From Croceivirga sp. (GTDB lineage: Bacteria > Bacteroidota > Bacteroidia > Flavobacteriales > Flavobacteriaceae): a stretch of DNA of 64,000 nt. This document shows positions 1 to 9,545 of the stretch, piece by piece. The position numbers were made by a program, and so were the translations under genes. The notes under the pieces were generated by a model. That model was not told where the DNA came from, made no database searches, and worked only from the letters and a program-made list of their open reading frames with translations. The stretch lies in contig JANQKR010000046.1 of NCBI GenBank assembly GCA_028281025.1, forward strand, positions 86,009 through 150,008, written 5' to 3'. The first letter of the stretch is position 1, and each line of letters starts with the position of its first letter.

Positions 1-1
1 A

Positions 2-712
2 AGTCTTGGTTTTGTGGCCTACAATTGGTCGCATAGCTATGTCCAACAGGAACCCATGGCCGAAATTGTAGAGCACACCAAATGGGGCCAAAAATTGAAC
101 GTAACCTTGGCCGATGGGACCAAAGTTGTTCTGAATTCGGGAAGTACCTTGTGTTTTCCAGAACGTTTTGAGGGGAATTCCAGGGAAGTTGAACTTATGG
201 GCGAAGCTTTTTTCGATGTGGTCAAAAACAGGGACAAACCTTTTGTGATAAGATTGGGGGATATCACCACCACAGTGTTGGGAACCTCCTTTAACATCAA
301 TGCGTATCCCGATAAAGAGGAAGTGGCCGTTACCTTGGCCACGGGAAAAGTGAAGATTGCCTCTGCAGATAGTACCGTCTTTATTAGTCCAAACCAACAG
401 GCTGTTTTTAACCATTTGAATAAGACCCTGAGCACTTTTCAAGTGGAAATAAATCCCTATATCGATTGGAAAAATGGAATTATCCATATCAACGATGCCA
501 CTTTGGCCGAGACCGCTGAGATTCTTGAAAGATGGTATGGTGTCAGCTTCGTTTTTGAAAATGAAAAACTAAAACACTGCCATATCACGGCGACCTATGA
601 CAATCAAACCTTGGCCACGGTATTGGAAAGTATTAAACATGTTAAAAAGGGCATGGGATACGAATATATGGGGGACAATAAGATTCTGATCAAAGGAAGT
701 TGTAACGATTAA
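2..712 (+). CDS. FecR-family anti-sigma factor, 5'-truncated by the window edge
   Basis: The reading frame is open from base 2, so the cytoplasmic sigma-binding part and the membrane helix lie outside the window; the GTG at 14 is not taken as a real start. What remains is the periplasmic FecR domain (the stretch GTSFNINAYPD and the following beta-rich segment) and a C-terminal DUF4974/STN-like domain (DATLAETAEILERWYGVSF). In this family the protein passes a signal from a substrate-loaded TonB-dependent receptor to an ECF sigma factor. The next gene is a SusC with an N-terminal STN domain, the usual partner for such signalling, so the sigma factor is expected just upstream. Family identity is strong; the regulated substrate is unknown. 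Confidence 0.9.
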   Translation, partial: SLGFVAYNWSHSYVQQEPMAEIVEHTKWGQKLNVTLADGTKVVLNSGSTLCFPERFEGNSREVELMGEAFFDVVKNRDKPFVIRLGDITTTVLGTSFNINAYPDKEEVAVTLATGKVKIASADSTVFISPNQQAVFNHLNKTLSTFQVEINPYIDWKNGIIHINDATLAETAEILERWYGVSFVFENEKLKHCHITATYDNQTLATVLESIKHVKKGMGYEYMGDNKILIKGSCND

Positions 713-767
713 AGCATAACCCAAACCAAAAAAAAGCATATGAGATAAAGAGTAGTGTAAAAAAAAG

Positions 768-808
768 AGGCAGTCCGTAACACTTTGGCGAGCGACAACA
801 GACTGCCT
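768..808 (+). promoter_or_regulatory. Hairpin in the fecR-susC spacer
   Basis: AGGCAGTC (768-775) is matched by GACTGCCT (801-808), an 8-bp perfect stem with a 25-nt loop, in the 146-bp spacer between fecR and susC. There is no T-run directly after it, so it reads as a leader structure or weak attenuator rather than a clear terminator. Function is inferred only. Confidence 0.35.
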
Positions 809-858
809 ACAGTCCAACGATTATAACTAATTACAACCATCAAACATTATGTGAAATT

Positions 859-3800
859 ATGAATTCGCTAACGATTAAACAATTCATTAAGTTGACATTC
901 AACGTATTTTGCTTTCTAATACTCCTGGCGCTTTTGAACCCCGCACTTGCAGCCGACGCCAGAGGGCAAAAACTGGAAAATTTTAAAGTAGACCTATCCG
1001 TAAAGGATGCTACGGTCATAGAAGTATTAAATGAGATCGAATCGCAGACCGACTTCACCTTTGTATATGACCGAAAAGTGAAAAAATTGGAAAACACCTA
1101 TGATATTGCGTATCAAAATGTTTCGCTACGTTCCATTTTAGAGCTAATGGCAAAGGATGCCAATCTTATTTTTAGAAGAATCAATGAAACCATATCAATA
1201 GATGTAAGACCAAAATCCCCCATAATTAGTGTTGTCGAAATAGCTTTTAAAACGGTAACGGGCAAAGTTACCGATTTGGATGGGGTACCATTGCCAGGTG
1301 CTTCGGTCCTTGAAAAAGGAACCCTGAACGGAACAACGACCGATTTTGATGGGAATTTTACCATTGATGTTGCCGATGATGCGATTCTTGAGATTTCCTA
1401 TATAGGATATACCACCCAGGATATTTCAGTACAAGGACTATCCACGCTGTCCGTGCAATTGGTTCAGGATGCCACCCAATTGGACGATGTGGTCGTTGTA
1501 GGGTATGGTGTGCAACGCAAATCGGATGTAACCGGGGCCATTGGTTCCGTAAAAAGTGAAAACTTCAACAAGGGCGTCGTAGCCAACCCTGGACAATTGT
1601 TGCAGGGCAAAGTGGCCGGTGTCAACGTCACCAATGTAAGTGGTGAACCCGGAGCGGCTCAGAACATTATTATCCGGGGTGTGGGAAGTCTACGTGCCGG
1701 TACTACCCCACTTTTTGTGGTAGACGGCTTTATCATTGATAACTCCGGAATAGGAGTGGCCGCCAATGCCAATCCCCTGAACTTTATTAATCCGCAGGAT
1801 ATTGAGTCCATAGATATTCTGAAAGATGCTTCGGCCACAGCAATTTATGGAGCAAGGGCCGCGAATGGTGTTGTAGTGATTACCACAAAAAAAGGGAAAG
1901 CAGGTAAAACGGAAATGAATTTGTCGGTATCCACTGCCTTTTCTACCATTGCCAACCCCATGGATGTTTTCAGTGCCAATGAATTTAGGGAGCAGGTGGT
2001 TGCCGTGGGCGGTTTATTGGAAGATTTTGGAGGCAATACCGATTGGCAGGACGAACTGACCAGGACAGGTATTTCCAATAACGTCAATTTCTCCATGAGT
2101 GGAGGTGTTGCCGAAAAGTCCTCTTATTTCGTATCCGTAGGGGTGGACGATCAGGAAGGTGTTTTTGACAATAGTTCATTAACACGATATTCAGGCCGTG
2201 TAAACTTGAACCAAAAGGCACTCAAGGGACGTTTTAATGTGGATTTGAACCTAACGGCCTCAAGAACGGTAAATGAACGGCCAGATGATCGGGCCATAGC
2301 AAGGGACATGCTCGAATTGAATCCTACCATACCGGTTTTTACCGATGGGGAACCCACCTTCTTGGAAGAACGTATAAATCCTGTCCAGCGCAGTCGAATT
2401 TTTATGGATGAGGCCAATACCAATCGTATTTTGGCCAATATTTCCCCTTCCATTGAAATCGTTAAGGGACTGGTCTACAAATTAAATCTGGGTGTGGATT
2501 ATGCTTCAACCAATCGGGATGTACAACGACTTCCATTTGCGCGATTGGAAGATTTTGAAGACGGTTTTTTAAATACTACGGCGACCGTAAACACCAATAC
2601 CCTTGTTGAAAATACATTGACCTATACCCTTAATAAGGACAAGCACAATATCACTGTACTGGCCGCACATTCCTATCAGGAAACGAGATTGGAGCAAAAA
2701 ACCTTTGAACTGGATGGTTTTGCCGATAATGGGATCGAACCTCGGTTCCAAGACCAGATCAGTACGGAAGATTTGCCCACTAGATTGGATGCCCGGGCAT
2801 TTGAAAATGAACTGCAGTCCTTTTTTGGAAGGGTCAACTATTCCTATGCCAACAAATACTTGTTTACGGCGACTATGCGGGCCGATGGTTCCTCCCGCTT
2901 TGGGGAAAACAACAAATATGGGTATTTCCCTTCCGTGGCACTGGGTTGGAACATCAGCAACGAAGATTTCATGGCCAATAGTACGTTGTTCAGCAATTTA
3001 AAGTTGCGGGCAAGCTGGGGTCAGGCGGGCAATCAGGATGGGATTCCGAGCAATGTAAGCTTGGCGAGCTTTGTGGACTCCAGGGACGATGATGATACCT
3101 ATCCCCTTGATGGTGACGAAGTCACCTTGGACGATTATCCTTTTGGCACCGTACCGGTACGTACCGCATTTCCGGATCTTCAATGGGAAGTGTCCACCCA
3201 AACCAACATTGGTTTGGACTTTGGCCTTTTTGGCAACAAGATCACAGGTGCGCTGGACTATTTCAACAAAGTGGTCACGGACGTCGTTTTATTTGCCAAC
3301 CGGACCGATCCCATACAACCTACGGAGCGAATCTGGACCAATGTCCCGGATTTGGAAATCATCAATAATGGGCTTGAGTTTTCCCTGGATTACAGGGGAA
3401 GTTTTGGCGAGGACTTCATTTTTAATGTTGGGGGCAATATCGCCTATACCGATAATAAAATAGAAAACTCCCCATTTGCCGTCTTGACCACAGGTGGTGC
3501 CGTAGGAGCCGGTCAAACAGGTGCTACGATCAATGGGTATATCAACGGGGAACCCGCAGGAACCTTCTTTATGAAAGAATTCATAGGGATAGGGGACGAT
3601 GGCTTAAATGAATTTAGGGATGTGAACGGGGATGGCCAATCCTTGGACAATGACCGGATTGCCGCTGGCAGCGCACTACCGGACATTATCTATGCCTTTT
3701 ACCTCAATTTCAATTATCGAAATTTTGATTTGGGCATCAATTTTAATGGGGTTGCCGGTAATAAGATTTATAACCATACGGCCATGACCATCTTTTCCAA

Positions 3801-4158
3801 TAGTCAACTAAGTAGAAGCTTGAACACTACCGATTTTGCGATTCAATTTCCCAATGAGGATCTCAGCAATTCCAACGAGGTATCCACCCGTTATCTGGAA
3901 GATGGCGACTTTTTACGATTGAACAATGCCACCTTGGGCTACACCTTGAACCCTCAATTAATAGGATTGGACGAATGGGTGAACAATATTCGTTTTACGT
4001 TGACGGGACAGAACCTATTCGTGATTACCGATTATTCCGGTTTTGATCCCGAAATCAATACCGGGAACAATGTGGATGGAATCCAGACGTTTGGAATCGA
4101 TCGTTTTACCTATCCCGCGCCCAGAACCTTGCTGTTGGGCCTAAATGTATCGTTTTAA
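859..4158 (+). CDS. SusC/RagA-type TonB-dependent outer-membrane receptor with STN signalling domain
   Basis: The 1099-residue protein starts with a signal peptide (about residues 1-32, ending ALAAD). An STN domain follows (about 35-110), then a carboxypeptidase-D-like domain (about 130-205, VTGKVTDLDGVPLPGAS), a TonB-box-like DDVVVVGYG, a plug, and a 22-stranded beta-barrel ending in the aromatic LNVSF. The SusC-typical AIYGARAANGVV is present. It would import a ligand captured by the SusD encoded next. The STN domain fits transcriptional control through the upstream FecR. It overlaps nothing upstream and lies 16 bp before the SusD start. The substrate cannot be read from the sequence; the nearby phosphatase/PLC gene suggests a phosphorylated compound (inference). 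Confidence 0.95.
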   Translation: MNSLTIKQFIKLTFNVFCFLILLALLNPALAADARGQKLENFKVDLSVKDATVIEVLNEIESQTDFTFVYDRKVKKLENTYDIAYQNVSLRSILELMAKDANLIFRRINETISIDVRPKSPIISVVEIAFKTVTGKVTDLDGVPLPGASVLEKGTLNGTTTDFDGNFTIDVADDAILEISYIGYTTQDISVQGLSTLSVQLVQDATQLDDVVVVGYGVQRKSDVTGAIGSVKSENFNKGVVANPGQLLQGKVAGVNVTNVSGEPGAAQNIIIRGVGSLRAGTTPLFVVDGFIIDNSGIGVAANANPLNFINPQDIESIDILKDASATAIYGARAANGVVVITTKKGKAGKTEMNLSVSTAFSTIANPMDVFSANEFREQVVAVGGLLEDFGGNTDWQDELTRTGISNNVNFSMSGGVAEKSSYFVSVGVDDQEGVFDNSSLTRYSGRVNLNQKALKGRFNVDLNLTASRTVNERPDDRAIARDMLELNPTIPVFTDGEPTFLEERINPVQRSRIFMDEANTNRILANISPSIEIVKGLVYKLNLGVDYASTNRDVQRLPFARLEDFEDGFLNTTATVNTNTLVENTLTYTLNKDKHNITVLAAHSYQETRLEQKTFELDGFADNGIEPRFQDQISTEDLPTRLDARAFENELQSFFGRVNYSYANKYLFTATMRADGSSRFGENNKYGYFPSVALGWNISNEDFMANSTLFSNLKLRASWGQAGNQDGIPSNVSLASFVDSRDDDDTYPLDGDEVTLDDYPFGTVPVRTAFPDLQWEVSTQTNIGLDFGLFGNKITGALDYFNKVVTDVVLFANRTDPIQPTERIWTNVPDLEIINNGLEFSLDYRGSFGEDFIFNVGGNIAYTDNKIENSPFAVLTTGGAVGAGQTGATINGYINGEPAGTFFMKEFIGIGDDGLNEFRDVNGDGQSLDNDRIAAGSALPDIIYAFYLNFNYRNFDLGINFNGVAGNKIYNHTAMTIFSNSQLSRSLNTTDFAIQFPNEDLSNSNEVSTRYLEDGDFLRLNNATLGYTLNPQLIGLDEWVNNIRFTLTGQNLFVITDYSGFDPEINTGNNVDGIQTFGIDRFTYPAPRTLLLGLNVSF

Positions 4159-4174
4159 TAAAAATTGTATAAAA

Positions 4175-5932
4175 ATGAAAAATAGAATCTTAATCGCAAT
4201 CTTGGCTTTTTGCCCCCTGTTACATTGGAACTGTACGGATTTAGAGGAAGAACGTTTGGACGAATCCGAATTTGGGGGCCAAGCGGAACTTGTTAGCGGG
4301 TCCATTGCCCCTGCTTATGGATATGTTTCCCGGGTTTGGCTGCACACACGCTATTTTGGCTTGCAACTGCTGGCTGCAGATGAGGGTATCCTGCCCTTCC
4401 GTGGCGGAACCGACTGGTTTGATGGTGGAAAGTTTATCGCTACCCATGCCCATACCATGACACCTACCAATGACCTCATTGGCGATAGCTGGAACGAGGT
4501 GACCATAAATATATCCAGGACCTTGGCGGCCATTGAGGTCTTGGAACCACTGGCGGAAAACGGGGATAATGAAGCCCAAGGGGCATTGCACGAAATGAGG
4601 GCCTTGAGGGCTTACCTGAATATATTGTTGTTGGACAGTTGGGGAGTTGTACTTAGAAAAGAGTCCTCCGCAGAACTATCCGAAGTGTTACGGGGCCAGG
4701 ACGCCGTGGACTATATTGAAAGTGAGCTATTGGCCGTTGTGGATGTCATCAATGCCACTAGGGGCCCCGGCAGAATGACCCAAGCGGCGGTTTGGGGGCT
4801 TTTGGCCAGGTTACATCTTAATGCGGCGGTATACCGTGATCCCTATGGAACACCAAATTTCTCCGCAGCGGATATGGACGAAGTCATTAGGTACACCGAT
4901 AATATCATCAATTCCGGAAACTTTGCCTTATCGCCCGAGTACTTTGACCTGTTCAACGATGACAACAACAGTAACCCAGAACTCATTTTTGCATTGGACC
5001 AACGGGGTCAACTGGAAGATGAACACAGCAGATGGGCCTATTGGTCCATAGCGGGGGATATGTTTCCAAGACCGGAATCCCCAAGGGCCGATGGTACGGA
5101 CGGACCTGCCTTTACCTCGGATTTTGTACAGACCTGGTTCGATGCCTACGGCGCTACCGATCCTGCTGAGGCCGATGCACGATTCTACCAACGGAATACC
5201 CTAATTCCCGATGCGCAATTGCAAGACTTTGAAAATCGTGAAAAACTGATTGCCACAGAAACTGAAAACAGCTTTTATTGCATCGATCCGGATGATTTTG
5301 AAATGGATAGGGGTATTCTACGGGGAATTCAATGGGGCCCCCGAAAGGGTGACGATGGTGCCTTTTTGACCTGTGATGGGGGTCAGGTACGGATTTATCC
5401 AGTCCAGCTGACCCGGGGAAGTGGTCCAGATCGCGATGTGGCTTATGTAAACCATACCTTTGATATTGATTTTACCAATGAAGGTTCCCTGCACAACAAA
5501 GGCTACCGCTGTTCCAAATACCAATTTAGTCGGACCTCTCCTGACGGAAATGATTTTAGTAGTGTGGATTTGGTCTTGATGCGTTTGGCCGAGATTTATC
5601 TCATGCGTGCCGAAGCCAAACTGAGAAATGGGGATGCAGCCGGTGCTTTGGCCGATGTCAATGCCGTACGGACATCAAGGACTGCCCGTCCGGAGCAGAC
5701 CCCAGAGGCGTTGACTTCCCTGGATTTGGACATCCTTTTCCGTGAACGTGGCTTTGAGTTGTATTGGGAAGGTTTTAGGCGTGGGGATCAAATCCGTTTT
5801 GGAAAATACGAAGATTCCTGGACGGAGAAAACCAATACGGATGTCAACAAAAGGTTGTTCCCCATTCCACAAAGTGCTGTGGATGCCGCGTCGGGAATTG
5901 ATGGCTTTTTAGAGCAGAATCCTGGATATTAA
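4175..5932 (+). CDS. SusD/RagB-family surface lipoprotein
   Basis: The start is set at 4175 (MKNRILIAIL) rather than the longer in-frame ATG at 4145, because it gives a proper lipoprotein signal with lipobox HWNC (Cys about residue 20) and avoids overlap with susC. The 585-residue product has the N-terminal SusD-like domain with TPR helices (about 70-230) and the C-terminal RagB/SusD domain with the typical end (LFRERGFELYWEGFRRGDQIRFGKY). It forms the lid of the SusC barrel and binds substrate at the cell surface. This is the canonical SusD class, unlike the second SusD in the window. It is followed by a strong terminator. Confidence 0.95.
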   Translation: MKNRILIAILAFCPLLHWNCTDLEEERLDESEFGGQAELVSGSIAPAYGYVSRVWLHTRYFGLQLLAADEGILPFRGGTDWFDGGKFIATHAHTMTPTNDLIGDSWNEVTINISRTLAAIEVLEPLAENGDNEAQGALHEMRALRAYLNILLLDSWGVVLRKESSAELSEVLRGQDAVDYIESELLAVVDVINATRGPGRMTQAAVWGLLARLHLNAAVYRDPYGTPNFSAADMDEVIRYTDNIINSGNFALSPEYFDLFNDDNNSNPELIFALDQRGQLEDEHSRWAYWSIAGDMFPRPESPRADGTDGPAFTSDFVQTWFDAYGATDPAEADARFYQRNTLIPDAQLQDFENREKLIATETENSFYCIDPDDFEMDRGILRGIQWGPRKGDDGAFLTCDGGQVRIYPVQLTRGSGPDRDVAYVNHTFDIDFTNEGSLHNKGYRCSKYQFSRTSPDGNDFSSVDLVLMRLAEIYLMRAEAKLRNGDAAGALADVNAVRTSRTARPEQTPEALTSLDLDILFRERGFELYWEGFRRGDQIRFGKYEDSWTEKTNTDVNKRLFPIPQSAVDAASGIDGFLEQNPGY

Positions 5933-5971
5933 TGCGTTTAACAGTTAGCAGTTAGTTTAAGTTAGTTTGTC

Positions 5972-6014
5972 TAAAAGGGTGGTGCCGTGATAAGGTTTGC
6001 CACCCTTTTATTTG
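5972..6014 (+). terminator. Rho-independent terminator after the first susCD pair
   Basis: TAAAAGGGTGG (5972-5982) pairs perfectly with CCACCCTTTTA (6000-6010), 11 bp with a 17-nt loop, followed by TTTG. It lies 40 bp after the susD stop, so the phosphatase gene downstream probably has its own promoter. Confidence 0.8.
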
Positions 6015-6172
6015 TTCCTTTCAATGGTGATTTATGCGATTTTCATTTTTACAATGGAATGGCGACCCCGCTATAAATTTTCATTTGGATTTGGCCAAAG
6101 ATCGGCTAACACCAATGGACAAAAAAGACTTTAATGGGAAAAAAAAACGGACCAAATAGCAATACGGGTACA

Positions 6173-7954
6173 ATGAAACCATTCGCCATACTATTTTTTG
6201 TACTGTCACTTTGTACCTATGCCCAGCATACGGTAAAACAGGAAAAAACTACCTACAAGGTACATTCCCATAACGACTACCAACAGCAATTTCCATTTTG
6301 GAAAGCCTATGTCAGTGGGGCCGCTTCCATTGAAGTGGATATTTTTTTAAAGGGGGCATCCCTTTACGTGGCACATGAAGAACACGAAATAGTTTCAACA
6401 AAAACCTTGGAGAAGCTTTATTTGGATAAACTGGAGGCCTTGGCGACATCCAATGACCTAAGGGAATTACAGTTGCTTGTGGACATAAAGTCCGAAGCGT
6501 ATACGACCTTGGACAAATTGATCGAGGTCTTAGAAAAGTATCCCACTCTCCTGGACAGTGATAAAATTCGTTTTGTGGTTTCCGGTAATCGACCCAAACC
6601 GGACGATTATGGAAAATACCCTGGTTTTATCCTGTTCGATCATCAGGATTTGAGTAACCTCGATGTAATACCCTTGGAAAAAGTAGCACTCATCAGTCTT
6701 GACTTTAGAAGGTATTCGGTTTGGAATGGTTATGGACGTCTGGTGGAATCTGAATGGGAAGCAGTAAGGCGAATCGTTAAAAAAGTCCATAGTTTTAATA
6801 AGCCTTTTAGATTTTGGGCAACATCGGATACTAAAACGGCCTGGGCCCGCTTGGCCCAACTGGGGGTGGATTATATCAATACGGATAGACCGGAACGCGC
6901 TGTGCCCTTTCTAAACCAAATGGATGGTAATACGTACCGACAAAAAACACCAATAGCGACCTATTTGCCGGAGTATGGTATCCCAAAAAAAGCCAAACCC
7001 AAAAATGTGATACTAATGATAGGCGATGGGAACGGCCTCGCCCAAATAGCTGCATCCATGATTGCCAATCATGGCGAACTTACCGTGAAGGGGATTAAGG
7101 ATATTGGCTTGGTGACAACTGCGGCTTATGACGATCTGATCACGGATTCAGCCGCAGGTGCAACGGCAATGGCCACAGGTTCAAAAACGGACAATCGGGC
7201 AATTGGTGTTGACCCCAATGGCGGAAGACTGCAAAGTTTGGTTGAGCTTACCAGCGGGAAAGGTTTCAATACGGCCATTATAACGACCGATAAGATCTAT
7301 GGGGCCACGCCAGCCGCTTTCTATGCGCATAGGACCGAACGGGACGATAAGCGGGGAATTTTAAGGGATTTGGGCAATAGCGAACTTGATTTTTTTATTG
7401 CTGGGGGACAATCCCAAGAAACCACGATCCAAAAGAAGTTTAAGACCCAGGTACTGGAACAACTTCACGATTTTGAACAGCCTACCGCCATATATTTGGA
7501 TGAACCTATAACGCCACCTTTGAAAGAAGGAAGAAAGGGTGATCTATTTAAAAATGTAAAAAAGGCCCTGGAGGTTTTGGATAAAAGGAAAGAACCCTTT
7601 TTTTTGATGATTGAAGGTGCTCAAATAGACAGCGGGGGCCATGAAAACAATATTGGAAAGATCATTCGGGAAATGCTGGATTTTGATCTTGCCATTGCGG
7701 AGGCCCTACGTTTCGCCGATGCTTCCAAAAACACATTGGTAATAGTAACCGCAGATCATGAAACTTCCGGCCTTGGCATTGTGGGTGGTGATATGGGGAG
7801 TGGTACCGTGCAAGTGGATTTTCTTACGGTCGATCATACAGGGATTCCAGTACCCCTTTTTGCGTATGGGCCTCAGTCAAATAGTTTTCGCGGTATGTAC
7901 GGGAACACCGAAATATTTAATAAAATAGTAGGGGCATTGTTCCCAGAAAAGTAA
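6173..7954 (+). CDS. Secreted PLC/GDPD-like domain fused to alkaline phosphatase
   Basis: The start at 6173 (MKPFAILFFV) is preferred over the in-frame ATG at 6134 because it places a signal peptide (cleavage near TYAQ) at the N terminus. Residues about 28-250 form a PI-PLC/glycerophosphodiester-phosphodiesterase-like TIM barrel: HSHNDY at 31-36, IEVDIF, then VAHEEHE. Residues about 275-593 are alkaline phosphatase: metal site GDGNG, nucleophile Ser326 in TDSAAGATAMATG, and the later metal ligands in IDSGGHEN and TADHETSG. The combined protein could first cut a phosphodiester and then release phosphate from the monoester. It stands between a terminator and the phosphonate genes. Domain calls are firm; the natural substrate, for example a phospholipid headgroup, is inferred. 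Confidence 0.88.
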   Translation: MKPFAILFFVLSLCTYAQHTVKQEKTTYKVHSHNDYQQQFPFWKAYVSGAASIEVDIFLKGASLYVAHEEHEIVSTKTLEKLYLDKLEALATSNDLRELQLLVDIKSEAYTTLDKLIEVLEKYPTLLDSDKIRFVVSGNRPKPDDYGKYPGFILFDHQDLSNLDVIPLEKVALISLDFRRYSVWNGYGRLVESEWEAVRRIVKKVHSFNKPFRFWATSDTKTAWARLAQLGVDYINTDRPERAVPFLNQMDGNTYRQKTPIATYLPEYGIPKKAKPKNVILMIGDGNGLAQIAASMIANHGELTVKGIKDIGLVTTAAYDDLITDSAAGATAMATGSKTDNRAIGVDPNGGRLQSLVELTSGKGFNTAIITTDKIYGATPAAFYAHRTERDDKRGILRDLGNSELDFFIAGGQSQETTIQKKFKTQVLEQLHDFEQPTAIYLDEPITPPLKEGRKGDLFKNVKKALEVLDKRKEPFFLMIEGAQIDSGGHENNIGKIIREMLDFDLAIAEALRFADASKNTLVIVTADHETSGLGIVGGDMGSGTVQVDFLTVDHTGIPVPLFAYGPQSNSFRGMYGNTEIFNKIVGALFPEK

Positions 7955-8029
7955 TTTAATGGCTTTGGGTCCAGAACCTTCAATGGTAAGCCGGTTTACC
8001 GGGCCCGCCGGCTGGTTTGTATGGCACAT

Positions 8030-8149
8030 TGTTACCAACTGCGGTAATGCCTTTCCATCCCCCCGGTTCGCCCGTAGCTTTCGCTATGTCGTGCCTCGTT
8101 CTGCGCTAAAATGTCCTGTAACAATTCCAATCACAAATCCTTAAACAGG
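8030..8149 (-). repeat. Probable degenerate copy of an intergenic repeat (related to 37858-38004)
   Basis: Read on the - strand, this stretch begins CCTGTTTAAGGATT (8149-8136) and contains GCAGAACGAGGCA (about 8104-8092). The element upstream of sdhC begins CCTGTTTAGGATT and contains GCAGAATGAGGCA at a similar distance. The other end is not clearly matched, so this copy looks truncated or diverged. The surrounding 7955-8252 spacer holds no convincing gene; the only short ORF in it (7959-8144) resembles nothing. Confidence 0.45.
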
Positions 8150-8252
8150 TCCTTAATGTTTCCTAACAATTAGATAACCTTTAAAAGTTTATATATATTC
8201 AAAAAAAGTATGTTTTTTGGATAGTATTTTTAATATTAGTAAAAAAATACAA

Positions 8253-9545
8253 ATGACTTCTATTAAAAGACGTACCAACATCACTTTTGTTCTGCATGCA
8301 TCCTTGGCAGCATTTGGAACTTATTTTTGCATGTACGCTTTTAGAAAGCCATTTACTGTAGGAACGTTTGAAGGCTTTGCTTTTTGGGGTATCGATTATA
8401 AGATCCTATTGGTAATTTCCCAGGTTTTGGGATATGCGTTGTCAAAATTTATTGGGATTAAGTTTATTTCTGAGCTGCGATCTTCCAAAAGGCTATTTTA
8501 CCTTTTTGTATTGATTTTGTCGGCAGAATTGGCATTGGTGCTTTTTGCCATCGTGCCTAAACCTTATAATATTCCGTTTCTATTTTTTAACGGATTGCCC
8601 TTAGGAATGATTTGGGGAATTGTCTTTTCCTTTTTGGAAGGAAGAAAGTTCACGGATATATTGGGAGTGGTCTTGTCCTCAAGTTTTATCATTTCAAGCG
8701 GGGTGGTTAAATCCGTAGGTCTTTTTGTAATGGATCATTGGGGGGTTAATGAGTTTTTAATGCCCGCGGTTACCGGTTTGCTCTTTGTGGGGCCCCTATT
8801 GTTATTTGGTTGGTGGTTGGGCAAGGTTCCCCTTCCAAACGCAGAGGATAAAAACTTAAGGGTAGAACGAATTCCCATGACCAAAAACGATAGAAAAAAC
8901 TTGGTGAAGCAATACTTTTTTGCCCTATTCATTTTGGTCTTTTTCTATACGCTGTTGACCGCTTTCCGGGATTTCAGGGACAATTTTGCCAGGGAACTAT
9001 GGGATAGTGTTGGTTATAAAGGTGATGTTTCGGTGTATTCCACTTCTGAAATTATCATTGCCGCGGTCGTTTTAATGATCATTGGATTGGTTTTTTACAT
9101 AAAAAACAATTTAAGGGCACTGTTCACCTATCACTTACTGCTGTTATTGGGAACGGTTGTCTTGGCATTTTCGACCCTATTTTTTCAACTAGGGCTTTTA
9201 AATCCTTTTATATGGATGGTAAGCACGGGTTTTGGATTGTATATCTGCTATGTTCCCTTCAATTGTCTCTTCTTTGACCGTTTCATTGCTGCGTTCAGGA
9301 TTAAGGGCAATTCCGGTTTTTTGATTTATATCGCGGATGCATTCGGTTATGCGGGAAGTATTTTGGTCCTGCTCTATAAAAATTTTGGACAGGCATCACT
9401 CTCTTGGTTGAACTTTTTTGTCTATGGCACTTATGTTGTGGCCATTGTAGGAACCCTAATAACCATTGTTTCCTATATCCATTTAAAGAATAAGCACAGG
9501 ATGATGCATTTGGAAAACAACTTGATTCATGGAACAAAAATTTGA
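8253..9545 (+). CDS. DUF5690-family MFS-type inner-membrane transporter, candidate organophosphonate permease
   Basis: The ATG at 8253 (MTSIKRRTNI) is chosen over the TTG at 8217. The 430-residue protein is almost wholly hydrophobic, with about twelve predicted membrane helices in two halves joined by a charged loop (about 190-215). Helix 1 ends in YAFRKPF (Arg31-Lys32). This resembles the YxxRKxF signature of the organophosphate:phosphate antiporter group (GlpT/UhpT), where the arginine binds phosphate. A second arginine-rich segment, FRDFRD (about 238-243), falls near helix 7, where GlpT has its other phosphate-binding arginine. The next gene overlaps by 17 bp and encodes a phosphonate-linked oxidoreductase, so uptake of an aminophosphonate is a reasonable inference. 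DUF5690 itself has no function I can name with certainty. Confidence 0.8.
   Translation: MTSIKRRTNITFVLHASLAAFGTYFCMYAFRKPFTVGTFEGFAFWGIDYKILLVISQVLGYALSKFIGIKFISELRSSKRLFYLFVLILSAELALVLFAIVPKPYNIPFLFFNGLPLGMIWGIVFSFLEGRKFTDILGVVLSSSFIISSGVVKSVGLFVMDHWGVNEFLMPAVTGLLFVGPLLLFGWWLGKVPLPNAEDKNLRVERIPMTKNDRKNLVKQYFFALFILVFFYTLLTAFRDFRDNFARELWDSVGYKGDVSVYSTSEIIIAAVVLMIIGLVFYIKNNLRALFTYHLLLLLGTVVLAFSTLFFQLGLLNPFIWMVSTGFGLYICYVPFNCLFFDRFIAAFRIKGNSGFLIYIADAFGYAGSILVLLYKNFGQASLSWLNFFVYGTYVVAIVGTLITIVSYIHLKNKHRMMHLENNLIHGTKI

Noticed and set aside
7959..8144. 61-codon + strand ORF after the phosphatase gene
   Set aside because: No family features, unusual composition, and it overlaps the repeat-like sequence at 8030-8149.
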